Source of the DNA: RGIG1993 sp964564225
GTDB taxonomy: Bacteria > Bacillota > Clostridia > Oscillospirales > CAG-272
NCBI GenBank assembly: GCA_964564225.1
Contig: CAZMAF010000051.1
Location: forward strand, 1-11,223
DNA: 11,223 nt
Reading direction: 5' to 3'
This document shows, piece by piece, positions 1 through 6,084 of this stretch. Made by a program: the position numbers and the translations under genes. Numbering within the stretch: position 1 is the stretch's first letter; every line of letters starts with the position of its first letter. The notes below the pieces were generated by a model, which was not told the DNA's origin, did no database searches, and saw only the letters and a program-made list of their open reading frames with translations.

Positions 1-146
1 ATTTCTACTTTGTCAATACCTTTTTTCAACTTTTTTTAGATTTTTTTAAATATTGGTGATTTTGCACAATTTGTTGGAAATCTTTTTGTGATTAACTATT
101 ATGTATAACCACAATATCTGCCGCTTTTTATGTTTTCTTAATGCAA
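1..146. other. AT-rich intergenic region
   Basis: No credible coding sequence is present. The stretch holds long T runs on the plus strand (A runs on the minus strand), as in clostridial promoter regions. Apart from the TTGACA near the left edge no regulatory motif is clear. The short plus-strand reading frame starting at 101 runs through the terminator hairpin and antisense into the neighbouring gene and is not a gene. Confidence 0.6.
11..16 (-). promoter_or_regulatory. possible -35 box of a minus-strand gene beyond the left edge
   Basis: Read on the minus strand this is a perfect TTGACA in an AT-rich context. A matching -10 box at the usual 16-18 base spacing would fall outside the window, so only half of the element can be seen. 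It lies downstream of the hairpin that ends the leucine-rich-repeat unit, where the next transcription unit could begin. It resembles the -35 region of the promoter at 1828-1856. A chance match is possible in DNA this AT-rich. Confidence 0.3.
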
Positions 147-178
147 AATACCCCAAGACAGTTTTGTCATGGGGTATT
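147..178 (-). terminator. hairpin terminator after the leucine-rich-repeat gene
   Basis: The arm at 147-160 pairs with 165-178 over 14 positions with a single A/A mismatch and a four-base loop. It starts about 35 bases after the stop codon of the leucine-rich-repeat gene. On the minus strand the stem runs out into TATTTTGCATT, a short and interrupted T-tract, so this is a plausible but not ideal intrinsic terminator. On the plus strand there is no T-tract. Confidence 0.6.
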
Positions 179-213
179 GATTCATTGAATCTCGTCGTCC
201 TTAATCCTTCAAA

Positions 214-1248
214 TTACGAACGGACAAAATCAATATTATCATACTGTTTAATAATGCTTACATTCTTTTCGGGGGTCGAAAGATCAACTAAAACATTCAC
301 ACCATTTCCGCGCACTTTCCAATCGGTCGGATTACCTATCATCACTTTTTTCAAAGAGTCACAATAGGTAAATGCCCCTCCTTGTATCACATTTACAGAA
401 GCGGGAATTTCAACCGTCTCCAAAGATTCACAGTTCATAAAACAGTTTTTAGGAATCACGTTGATGCCCTTGCCAACGCGAACAGCCTGTAATCCGGTAC
501 CGGCAAAAGCATCTGTTCCGAGTTCTTTTACAGAATCAGGAATTTTCACGGCTCCCAGCGCCTTGCAACCTGCAAATGTAGATGATCCGATTTTTTCCAA
601 ACTCTTTGACAAGCTAACTTTTTTCAGCTTATCTTCTCCGTAAAACGCAAAGTCGGCAACTGCGTTCGTATCCGCACTGAATTTAACACTGCTCTTTTTA
701 CCGTTATATCCAACGCAAACACGTTTTCCTTCGCGATCTCTCAGATAGTAAACGCCCTTGCATACTTCGATAAGACTATCGCCGTCATGAATCACATAAT
801 TTTGTCCTGTGCAAGCCTGCGCGCCTACAATTTTACCGCAAGCAAGCGGATCTTGTTCAACCGCCTTAGCAATATTCAAGTGGCTATGGTCGATAACTTC
901 AACGATAGATTTACAATCAAAAGCTTCATCTGCTATACCCTGCACGCACGAGGGGATCATGATACTCTTAATGAAGTTTTTTTGTCCAAATGCACCCTTG
1001 GCAATATGATAAGACTCACCCAATACAGGCAATTTAACAATACGGTCTTTTCCTACGTATGCCAACAAATGCAAACAACTCGGCGCAGAAATGCCCAAGC
1101 CATCGAGCCATCCGAAAATAAAATCGTCTACAATATAAAAATCCAAAAAACAAGCCGGAATTTTCACAACCAATTCCTGCTTTTTAGAAAACCCATTGAT
1201 TTCAAAATACTTTTTATCGGCGCTCTTGTAGTATGTGATTTTTTCCAC
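214..1248 (-). CDS. BspA-like leucine-rich-repeat (LRR_5) protein
   Basis: Predicted 344-residue protein of the BspA-like leucine-rich-repeat type, common in gut Clostridia and generally thought to bind proteins or surfaces; its partner is unknown. Repeat units are visible at about residues 82-118 and, in a tandem block, 197-304. They have the typical form of an AF residue pair, then C/S-x-L-x-x-V-x-I-P-x-S-V. The block ends in NPTDW followed by a D-L-S-x-P-E segment and a terminal Y-D-x-I-D-F-V-R, which resembles the conserved tail of many such proteins. The N-terminal 80 residues and the segment 120-190 have degenerate or no repeats. There is no signal peptide, membrane helix or sortase motif, so it looks cytoplasmic unless the N-terminus is misread. 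The start is GTG, preceded by GGAGG ten bases upstream (1259-1263). It follows the membrane-protein gene by 64 bases and probably shares its transcript. The fold is fairly certain, the function unknown. Confidence 0.85.
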   Translation of the reverse strand: MEKITYYKSADKKYFEINGFSKKQELVVKIPACFLDFYIVDDFIFGWLDGLGISAPSCLHLLAYVGKDRIVKLPVLGESYHIAKGAFGQKNFIKSIMIPSCVQGIADEAFDCKSIVEVIDHSHLNIAKAVEQDPLACGKIVGAQACTGQNYVIHDGDSLIEVCKGVYYLRDREGKRVCVGYNGKKSSVKFSADTNAVADFAFYGEDKLKKVSLSKSLEKIGSSTFAGCKALGAVKIPDSVKELGTDAFAGTGLQAVRVGKGINVIPKNCFMNCESLETVEIPASVNVIQGGAFTYCDSLKKVMIGNPTDWKVRGNGVNVLVDLSTPEKNVSIIKQYDNIDFVRS

Positions 1249-1312
1249 AATCAGTAATCCTCCGCAAACACATCTTATTGAATTATGTATTTTAAAAAAT
1301 CTTCAAAAAGTT

Positions 1313-1795
1313 TCATTCCCCTTCGATCAGACCGCGAATTGCAAAAACGATAAAAACGATGGCTGCAATACAAGCACCAATGCCAAATGTAATGGCGCTG
1401 ACTAACACAGAAAGCACGATACCGCCAAACAGCTTACCGAAAAAACCTGCGCCAAATCTCGCTTTATAACTCTTCTTCACCTTGCCCGTCCATTGACTAT
1501 AGAAATACTCTTCATCATATCCCTCAAATTCCGGCTCCTCCAAGAAATATGTACCCATCAGATACATAAAAGCAAGCGCTAACGGGATCGAGGAAAAAGC
1601 AATAATCTGCAAAGGCTCTGCCGTGAACGATCCATATTCCTTGATGCAGTTGACAGTTCCATATCCAAAACCAACCAAGGTCGCGATACTGAACAAAATC
1701 GAAAACACCCGACTCACGTAGTAATTGGCAAGAGTAAGCCGAAATACAAGGATAGCAACGATAATTGCAACCACCAGTATACAAAATTCAACCAT
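1313..1795 (-). CDS. hypothetical four-helix membrane protein
   Basis: I do not recognise a family. The 160-residue product has hydrophobic segments at about residues 4-22, 29-48 and 62-84, and a long one at 120-152 rich in G, A, I and V that could be one or two helices. Between the third and fourth lies an acidic and aromatic stretch (E86-Y99), then a basic one with K105, K107, K108, K111 and R113 just before the last helix. The ATG at 1793-1795 is preferred because AGAAGG (1804-1809) sits eight bases upstream. An in-frame GTG at 1802-1804 would add three residues but touches that ribosome-binding site. It is the first gene of a short unit driven by the promoter at 1828-1856, with the leucine-rich-repeat gene following after 64 bases. 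The membrane location is well supported; any role is unknown. Confidence 0.75.
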   Translation of the reverse strand: MVEFCILVVAIIVAILVFRLTLANYYVSRVFSILFSIATLVGFGYGTVNCIKEYGSFTAEPLQIIAFSSIPLALAFMYLMGTYFLEEPEFEGYDEEYFYSQWTGKVKKSYKARFGAGFFGKLFGGIVLSVLVSAITFGIGACIAAIVFIVFAIRGLIEGE

Positions 1796-1803
1796 ATTCT
1801 TCA

Positions 1804-1809
1804 CCTTCT
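1804..1809 (-). promoter_or_regulatory. ribosome binding site deciding the membrane-protein start
   Basis: AGAAGG on the minus strand lies eight bases before the ATG at 1793-1795. It abuts the upstream in-frame GTG at 1802-1804, so it supports the ATG and argues against the longer form. Confidence 0.6.
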
Positions 1810-1827
1810 AACAAATTTATAATAAAG

Positions 1828-1856
1828 ATAATATTTATACCCCCCCATTTTGTCAA
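1828..1856 (-). promoter_or_regulatory. sigma-A-type promoter of the membrane-protein/LRR unit
   Basis: On the minus strand a perfect -35 TTGACA (1851-1856) is followed after exactly 17 bases by TATTAT (1828-1833), one mismatch from TATAAT. The spacer contains seven consecutive G (C on the plus strand, 1840-1846), flanked by AT-rich DNA. Upstream lie A/T tracts that could act as an UP element. Transcription would start near 1820, leaving a leader of roughly 25 bases before the ATG. It sits about 100 bases beyond the rplQ terminator, so the unit is independent of the ribosomal operon. Confidence 0.8.
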
Positions 1857-1953
1857 GTATTTTCTACGAAAAATATAAAAAAATATTTTTCTTTTTACGT
1901 TATTTATTTCTATTTTTTCATTGAAATTTCTTCACTCAAAAACTCAATACATT

Positions 1954-1983
1954 AAAAAAAACCATCGGGAAAATCCCGATGGT
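1954..1983 (-). terminator. intrinsic terminator of the ribosomal-protein operon
   Basis: A perfect 10-base-pair stem (1961-1970 with 1974-1983) closes a three-base loop. On the minus strand it runs straight into about eight T (complement of the A run at 1954-1961). It begins 12 bases after the rplQ stop codon. The plus-strand side also has a T run (1983-1988), so the element is symmetric and could end transcription from either side, although no plus-strand gene points into it here. Confidence 0.93.
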
Positions 1984-1994
1984 TTTTTATGAAG

Positions 1995-2420
1995 TTATTG
2001 ATCGAGCGCAGGAGCTTCTACCTTCTTAGCGGTAGTCTTCTTTGCAGGCTTCGCATCACGAACAGGCATACCGATCAAGCGAACGATCGCCATTTCGGCA
2101 CCGTCGCCGCGACGGGGACCCATCTTATAGATGGCAGTAAAACCACTGGTCTTGTTCTCATAAGCAGGAGCAATGGTATCAAAGAGCTTAGCAACAACTT
2201 CTTCCTTAGTAATGAACGCAAGAGCCTTACGGTAAGCAGCGAGCTTATTGGGCTTCTGGGTCTTAGCAATGGTAATCATTTTCTCAGCAAGGCTACGAAC
2301 TTCTTTTGCTCTGGTAACGGTAGTTTCGATCTCACCGTGCTCGAGCAAGTAAGTAACCATACCGCGGAGCATAAGCATACGGTGAGCCGTAGGTCTTCCG
2401 AGTTTTCTGGTTCCGGGCAT
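1995..2420 (-). CDS. rplQ: 50S ribosomal protein L17
   Basis: L17 is a large-subunit protein near the peptide exit tunnel. The N-terminus carries the family signature RKLGR-x-x-AHR, and the body follows the normal alternation through LAEKMITIAK and RRGDGAEMAIVRLIG. The product is 141 residues, longer than the roughly 113-127 usual for the family. The excess is a C-terminal tail after about residue 120, rich in K, A and P and probably disordered. The start is supported by GGGAGGT a few bases upstream. It is the last gene of the operon, 36 bases after rpoA and directly before the terminator, the usual position in Bacillota. Confidence 0.97.
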   Translation of the reverse strand: MPGTRKLGRPTAHRMLMLRGMVTYLLEHGEIETTVTRAKEVRSLAEKMITIAKTQKPNKLAAYRKALAFITKEEVVAKLFDTIAPAYENKTSGFTAIYKMGPRRGDGAEMAIVRLIGMPVRDAKPAKKTTAKKVEAPALDQ

Positions 2421-2456
2421 TTTAGGTACCTCCCTTTTTTATTCGTATTAAATGGG

Positions 2457-3407
2457 TTACTCTTCCTCGCGCTTGAGGTCGAGTCCCAGGGAATGAAGCT
2501 TTTGGATAACTTCTTCAAGTGATTTTTTACCGAGGTTTCTCACCTTAATCATATCTTCTTCAGTCTTCGAGATGAGATCTTCTACGGTATTAATGCCTGC
2601 GCGCTTCAAGCAGTTAAAGCTTCTGACAGACATATCAAGTTCTTCAATGGTCATTTCGAGTACCTTTTCCTTGATGGTTTCTTCACGTTCAACGAGAAGC
2701 GTCTTGCCCATCATTTCTTCGGAAAGGTTAGCAAAGAGACTCAAATGATCACTGAGAATATTAGCAGCGAGAGAAATCGCTTCTTTCGCAGAGATTGTGC
2801 CGTTCGTGTTAACGTCAATCGTAAGCTTTTCAAGGTCAATCTTGTTGCCACGACGAGTGTTCTCCACCTGATAGCTTGCGCTATAAACCGGCGTATAAAT
2901 CGAATCGGTATAAATTGTGCCGATTACAGGGGTCTTTTCCTGCTTATTCTTTTCCTGCGATACGTAACCGCGACCCTTTTCAAAGGTAAGCTCCATATAA
3001 AGTTTCGCACCGTCGGTCAGGGTAGCGATGTGCAGATCAGGATTCAGAATTTCGATTTCGCCGTCAGCTTTAATGTCACCGGCTTTCACGTCGCAAGGTC
3101 CGGTCACGTCGATCAGAACCGTCTTAGGACCGTCGCAATGAAGCTTTGCGGTAATACCCTTGACGTTAAGGACGATTTCAGTTACGTCTTCCTTAACACC
3201 GCTAACGGTCGAGATCTCGTGCAGAACACCGTCAATTTTGATGCTTACAACAGCAACGCCGGGAAGAGCGCTGAGAAGCACTCTACGCAGGGAGTTGCCA
3301 AGCGTAGTACCAAAGCCACGTTCCAAAGGCTCAACGACAAATTTACCGTATCTGCCGTCTTCGCTCATTTCCTGAGTGACAATATTAGGCTTTTCTATTT
3401 CGATCAT
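2457..3407 (-). CDS. rpoA: DNA-directed RNA polymerase subunit alpha
   Basis: Alpha dimerises to nucleate assembly of RNA polymerase core enzyme, and its C-terminal domain contacts UP-element DNA and activators. The 316-residue length is normal for Bacillota. The N-terminal assembly domain spans about residues 1-230, with the conserved segments EPLERGFGTTLGNSLRRVLL and PVYSASYQVENTRRG. After a linker of about 20 residues, the helix-hairpin-helix C-terminal domain (about 245-312) shows VRS-x-NCLKRAGI and NLGKKSLEE, which include the residues known to touch the DNA minor groove. Start is ATG with a strong AGGAGGG upstream (3415-3421). The 80-base gap from rpsD is larger than most in this operon. 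Confidence 0.98.
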   Translation of the reverse strand: MIEIEKPNIVTQEMSEDGRYGKFVVEPLERGFGTTLGNSLRRVLLSALPGVAVVSIKIDGVLHEISTVSGVKEDVTEIVLNVKGITAKLHCDGPKTVLIDVTGPCDVKAGDIKADGEIEILNPDLHIATLTDGAKLYMELTFEKGRGYVSQEKNKQEKTPVIGTIYTDSIYTPVYSASYQVENTRRGNKIDLEKLTIDVNTNGTISAKEAISLAANILSDHLSLFANLSEEMMGKTLLVEREETIKEKVLEMTIEELDMSVRSFNCLKRAGINTVEDLISKTEEDMIKVRNLGKKSLEEVIQKLHSLGLDLKREEE

Positions 3408-3449
3408 ACAAATACCCTCCTAAAAATATTTATGCTGTTAGCACGCCGC

Positions 3450-3471
3450 GCCGATTAAAACCGACGTCGGC
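3450..3471 (-). promoter_or_regulatory. GC-rich inverted repeat in the rpsD-rpoA gap
   Basis: In an otherwise AT-leaning 80-base gap, GCCGA (3450-3454) pairs with TCGGC (3467-3471) across a 12-base loop. The alternative palindrome CCGACGTCGG (3461-3470) lies within. Outer CCG/CGG bases could extend the stem. There is no T-tract, so it is not an intrinsic terminator. It might tune the ratio of rpoA to the ribosomal genes or be an RNA-processing site. This is inference from an inverted repeat of modest strength. Confidence 0.35.
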
Positions 3472-3487
3472 ATACGGAGGTTGATTA

Positions 3488-4114
3488 TTACTTGGAGTAC
3501 AACTCGACAATAAGCTGTTCCTCGAACGGAAAATCAATATCCTCGCGCTTAGGCAGAGCAACTACGGTTGCTACTGCGTTATCCTTATCAACTTCAAGCC
3601 ACTTAGGAGCGGTCTGAGAAGCAAGGCCTTCGAGAAGCTCTTTAATCTTTACGTTCTTTCTGCTTTCTTCTCTAATGGATATTTTATCGCCAACCTTGAG
3701 AAGAATCGAAGGAATGTTAGCCTTCTTGCCATTGAGTCTGAAATGAGCATGGAGCACGAGCTGACGTGCTTCTTTACGGCTGGAAGCCATTCCCATTCTG
3801 TAAACTACGTTATCAAAACGACGTTCGAGAAGCGAAAGAAGGTTTTCACCGGTGATGCCTTCCATCTTTTCTGCCATTTCGAAGTAATGCTCGAACTGAC
3901 CTTCGAGAACGCCATAATATCTTCTTGCTTTCTGCTTTTCACGAAGCTGCATACCATATTCTTTCATTACCTTGTTTGCAGCACCGTGCTGACCGGGAGC
4001 AGTGTGTCTGCGCTCAATCGCGCACTTGCCAGTCGTGCAACGCTCGCCCTTCAAAAAGAGCTTCGTGCCTTCTCTGCGGCAAAGTCTGCACGCAGGACCT
4101 GTATATCTTGCCAT
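3488..4114 (-). CDS. rpsD: 30S ribosomal protein S4
   Basis: S4 is a primary 16S rRNA binder that starts assembly of the small-subunit body. In some bacteria it also represses its own operon by binding the mRNA. The 208-residue protein has the zinc-binding N-terminus with four cysteines, C9, C12, C26 and C31, as in Clostridia and unlike the cysteine-free form of many Bacilli. The S4 RNA-binding domain lies at about residues 97-160, around RRFDNVVYRMGMASSR-x-x-ARQLV and VGDKISIRE. The C-terminus EEQLIVELYSK is typical. AGGAGG at 4124-4129 is nine bases before the ATG. It lies between rpsK and rpoA, the clostridial alpha-operon arrangement. Confidence 0.98.
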   Translation of the reverse strand: MARYTGPACRLCRREGTKLFLKGERCTTGKCAIERRHTAPGQHGAANKVMKEYGMQLREKQKARRYYGVLEGQFEHYFEMAEKMEGITGENLLSLLERRFDNVVYRMGMASSRKEARQLVLHAHFRLNGKKANIPSILLKVGDKISIREESRKNVKIKELLEGLASQTAPKWLEVDKDNAVATVVALPKREDIDFPFEEQLIVELYSK

Positions 4115-4140
4115 ATCAGCAATCCTCCTATATTCTTAAA

Positions 4141-4530
4141 TTAAACGCGTCTTCTCTTAGGCGGTCTGCAACCGTTGTGAGGAATGGGGGTTACGTCTTT
4201 GATCAGGGTGATGTCAAGACCTGCGGTCTGGAGCGCGCGGATTGCGGACTCACGTCCCGAACCGGGACCCTTAACAAAAACTTCAACCGTCTTCATACCG
4301 TGCTCGGTAGCGATCTTCGCTGCCGTTTCGGCTGCCATCTGTGCTGCAAAGGGAGTGGACTTCTTAGAACCTCTGAAGCCAAGCTCACCAGCAGAAGCCC
4401 AGGATACAGCGTTACCGTTTACGTCGGTAATGGTAACAATGGTGTTGTTATAAGTTGCGCGAATGTGAGCTGCACCTTTTTCAATATTTTTGCGCTCACG
4501 GCGTTTTTTAATAACCTTTTTCTGTGCCAT
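4141..4530 (-). CDS. rpsK: 30S ribosomal protein S11
   Basis: S11 lies on the small-subunit platform and helps form the path of the mRNA at the exit side. The 129-residue product is of normal length and shows the family pattern throughout: HIRATYNNTIVTITD near residue 22, then SAGELGFRGSKKSTPFAAQ, GPGSGRESAIRALQ, and the basic end NGCRPPKRRRV. GGAGG (4542-4546) supports the ATG, though its 11-base spacing is slightly long. The site lies in the 17 bases that separate the gene from the rpsM stop codon. Confidence 0.98.
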   Translation of the reverse strand: MAQKKVIKKRRERKNIEKGAAHIRATYNNTIVTITDVNGNAVSWASAGELGFRGSKKSTPFAAQMAAETAAKIATEHGMKTVEVFVKGPGSGRESAIRALQTAGLDITLIKDVTPIPHNGCRPPKRRRV

Positions 4531-4547
4531 TAGTTCTTCGTCCTCCT

Positions 4548-4916
4548 TTACTTCTTCTTGTTTGCAATCGTCTTAGCGGGACCTTTTCTGGTTCTCGCGT
4601 TTGTCTTCGTTCTCTGACCTCTTACGGGGAGGCCTTTTCTGTGTCTGATACCGCGGTAGCAGTTAACTTCTACAAGTCTCTTGATGTTAAGACCAACTTC
4701 ACGGCGAAGGTCACCTTCAACCATATAGTTATTTTCGATCTCTTCACGGAGCTTAGCGGTTTCGTCTTCAGTCAAATCCTTTGCACGGGTATCGGGATTG
4801 ATTCCGGTTGCTGCAAGGATGTCGTTGGCGCTCTTTCTACCGATACCGTAGATATAAGTAAGCGCGATTTCGATTCTCTTGTTATTCGGAATATCTACAC
4901 CTGCAATACGAGCCAT
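4548..4916 (-). CDS. rpsM: 30S ribosomal protein S13
   Basis: S13 sits in the head of the small subunit, contacts the P-site tRNA and forms a bridge to the large subunit. The 122-residue sequence is colinear with the family. It starts MARIAGVDIPNNKR, has the helix-hairpin-helix part around TYIYGIGR-x-x-A, then YRGIRHRKGLPVRGQRTKTNARTRKGP. It ends in the usual lysine-rich tail. The gene opens the classical alpha operon, 24 bases after rpmJ, with no separate promoter visible, so it appears to be read through from upstream. Confidence 0.98.
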   Translation of the reverse strand: MARIAGVDIPNNKRIEIALTYIYGIGRKSANDILAATGINPDTRAKDLTEDETAKLREEIENNYMVEGDLRREVGLNIKRLVEVNCYRGIRHRKGLPVRGQRTKTNARTRKGPAKTIANKKK

Positions 4917-4940
4917 TCTAATTCACCTCTTTTAAGTTAA

Positions 4941-5054
4941 TTAACCCTGTCTTTGTTTGTGTTTAGGGTTTTCGCAAATGACCATTACTCTGCCTTTTCT
5001 CTTAATGATCTTGCACTTGTCACAGATCTTCTTTACAGAAGGTTTTACTTTCAT
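4941..5054 (-). CDS. rpmJ: 50S ribosomal protein L36 (zinc-binding form)
   Basis: A 37-residue protein of the standard L36 length, MKVKPSVKKICDKCK to the end NPKHKQRQG. The zinc ribbon is complete, with C11, C14, C27 and H32, so this is the metal-binding form and not the cysteine-free paralogue made under zinc limitation in some bacteria. L36 stabilises 23S rRNA near the base of the stalk. It lies between infA and rpsM as in most Bacillota. The upstream Shine-Dalgarno is unusually weak: only AGAAAGG about 14 bases away and GGTG close to the ATG. Translation may therefore depend on coupling with infA, whose stop codon is 24 bases upstream. Confidence 0.97.
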   Translation of the reverse strand: MKVKPSVKKICDKCKIIKRKGRVMVICENPKHKQRQG

Positions 5055-5078
5055 TGATAGCACCAAGCCTTTCTTATG

Positions 5079-5300
5079 TTACTGCTTGGAACGCCAAGTG
5101 ATACGGCCTTTGGTGGGGTCATAAATGGAAACCTCAACCGTTACCTTGTCACCGGGCAGAATCCAGATATAATTCATTCTGAGTTTTCCCGACAGATGTG
5201 CAATAATAATATGATCGTTCGGGAGTTTGACTTTGAATTGGGCGTTGGGCAAGGACTCAACGACCACGCCTTCAAATTCTATAACGTCATCTTTCGGCAT
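5079..5300 (-). CDS. infA: translation initiation factor IF-1
   Basis: IF1 binds the A site of the 30S subunit during initiation and works with IF2 and IF3. The 73-residue protein is a single OB fold with the expected pattern: DDVIEFEGVVVESLPNAQF, then LSGKLRMNYI, LPGDKVTVE and KGRITWR. One position departs from the family: residue 46 is Trp (MNYI-W-ILPGD, codon TGG on the minus strand) where Arg or Lys is usual. A good AAGGAG precedes the ATG. It follows map by 31 bases. Many Clostridia have a small KOW/L14-like gene between map and infA; there is no room for one here. Confidence 0.97.
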   Translation of the reverse strand: MPKDDVIEFEGVVVESLPNAQFKVKLPNDHIIIAHLSGKLRMNYIWILPGDKVTVEVSIYDPTKGRITWRSKQ

Positions 5301-5331
5301 AATGATTTCTCCTTAATTACTGTTGATTGTC

Positions 5332-6084
5332 TCAATCGATCTTCGTTAAAGCTTCAACACCGTTTTCAGTGAGAGCTACCGTATGTTCATAATGAGCTGA
5401 TAAGGTTTTATCCGCCGTAACAACGGTCCAGCCGTCGGAAAGCTCATTGACTTCCCCGCTGCCTACGCAAATCATCGGCTCAATGGCAAAGGTCATACCG
5501 CACGCGAGTCTGACACCGCGTCCCGCAGTTCCGTAATTGGGAATATCAGGGGACTCGTGTAAATTCTGTCCGACACCGTGACCAACGTATTTGCGAACAA
5601 CACCGTAGCCGGCACTTTTCGCAACCGTTTCCACTGCGTGACCAATGTCACCGATTCGGGCATCCGGGCGGACTTCACGAAATCCTGCCCAGAAACATTG
5701 TTCTGTGATATCGATTAGACGTGCGGCTTCTTCGGAAATCTTACCAACCGCAAAAGTTCTGGCAGAATCTCCGTGATATCCTTTGTAAAAAGCACCCACG
5801 TCAATTTTGACGATGTCACCTTCTTTGAGGATCACCTTTTTAGAAGGTATACCGTGTATCACCTGCTCGTTAATACTGATACAGGCACTGGCGGGAAAGC
5901 CTGCATAACCGAGAAAAGAAGGTTTTGCGCCGCTTTTCTCAATATGATGTCTGATCAGATCGTCAAGCATTTTGGTAGTGATGCCGGGCTTAACGGCCTC
6001 ACCGGCAAGCGCTAACGCTTCACCCGTGATTCTGCCGGCCTCACGCATAATCGCTATCTGAGACTTATTTTTGAGTTGTATCAT
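5332..6084 (-). CDS. map: type I methionine aminopeptidase
   Basis: A dinuclear-metal enzyme that removes the initiator methionine from new proteins in the cytoplasm. The 250-residue length is typical of the type I enzyme without an N-terminal extension. All five metal ligands are in their family contexts: D95 (KIDVG), D106 (GYHGDSART), H169 (GHGVG), E202 (AIEPM) and E233 (HYEHT). The catalytic histidines H77 (VIHGIP) and H176 (NLHE) are also present. The ATG overlaps the adk stop codon by one base (TAATG), so the two are probably translationally coupled. The adk-map pair next to secY is a classic Bacillota arrangement. Confidence 0.98.
   Translation of the reverse strand: MIQLKNKSQIAIMREAGRITGEALALAGEAVKPGITTKMLDDLIRHHIEKSGAKPSFLGYAGFPASACISINEQVIHGIPSKKVILKEGDIVKIDVGAFYKGYHGDSARTFAVGKISEEAARLIDITEQCFWAGFREVRPDARIGDIGHAVETVAKSAGYGVVRKYVGHGVGQNLHESPDIPNYGTAGRGVRLACGMTFAIEPMICVGSGEVNELSDGWTVVTADKTLSAHYEHTVALTENGVEALTKID

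Noticed and set aside
787..1257. 156-residue plus-strand reading frame
   Set aside because: It is antisense to the leucine-rich-repeat gene, which has clear repeats and a ribosome-binding site.
2745..3458. 237-residue plus-strand reading frame
   Set aside because: It lies antisense over rpoA, whose protein is unmistakable. The frame has no recognisable domain and no ribosome-binding site in context.
3925..4533. 202-residue plus-strand reading frame
   Set aside because: It is antisense to rpsD and rpsK, and its cysteine- and serine-rich translation is typical of a shadow frame.
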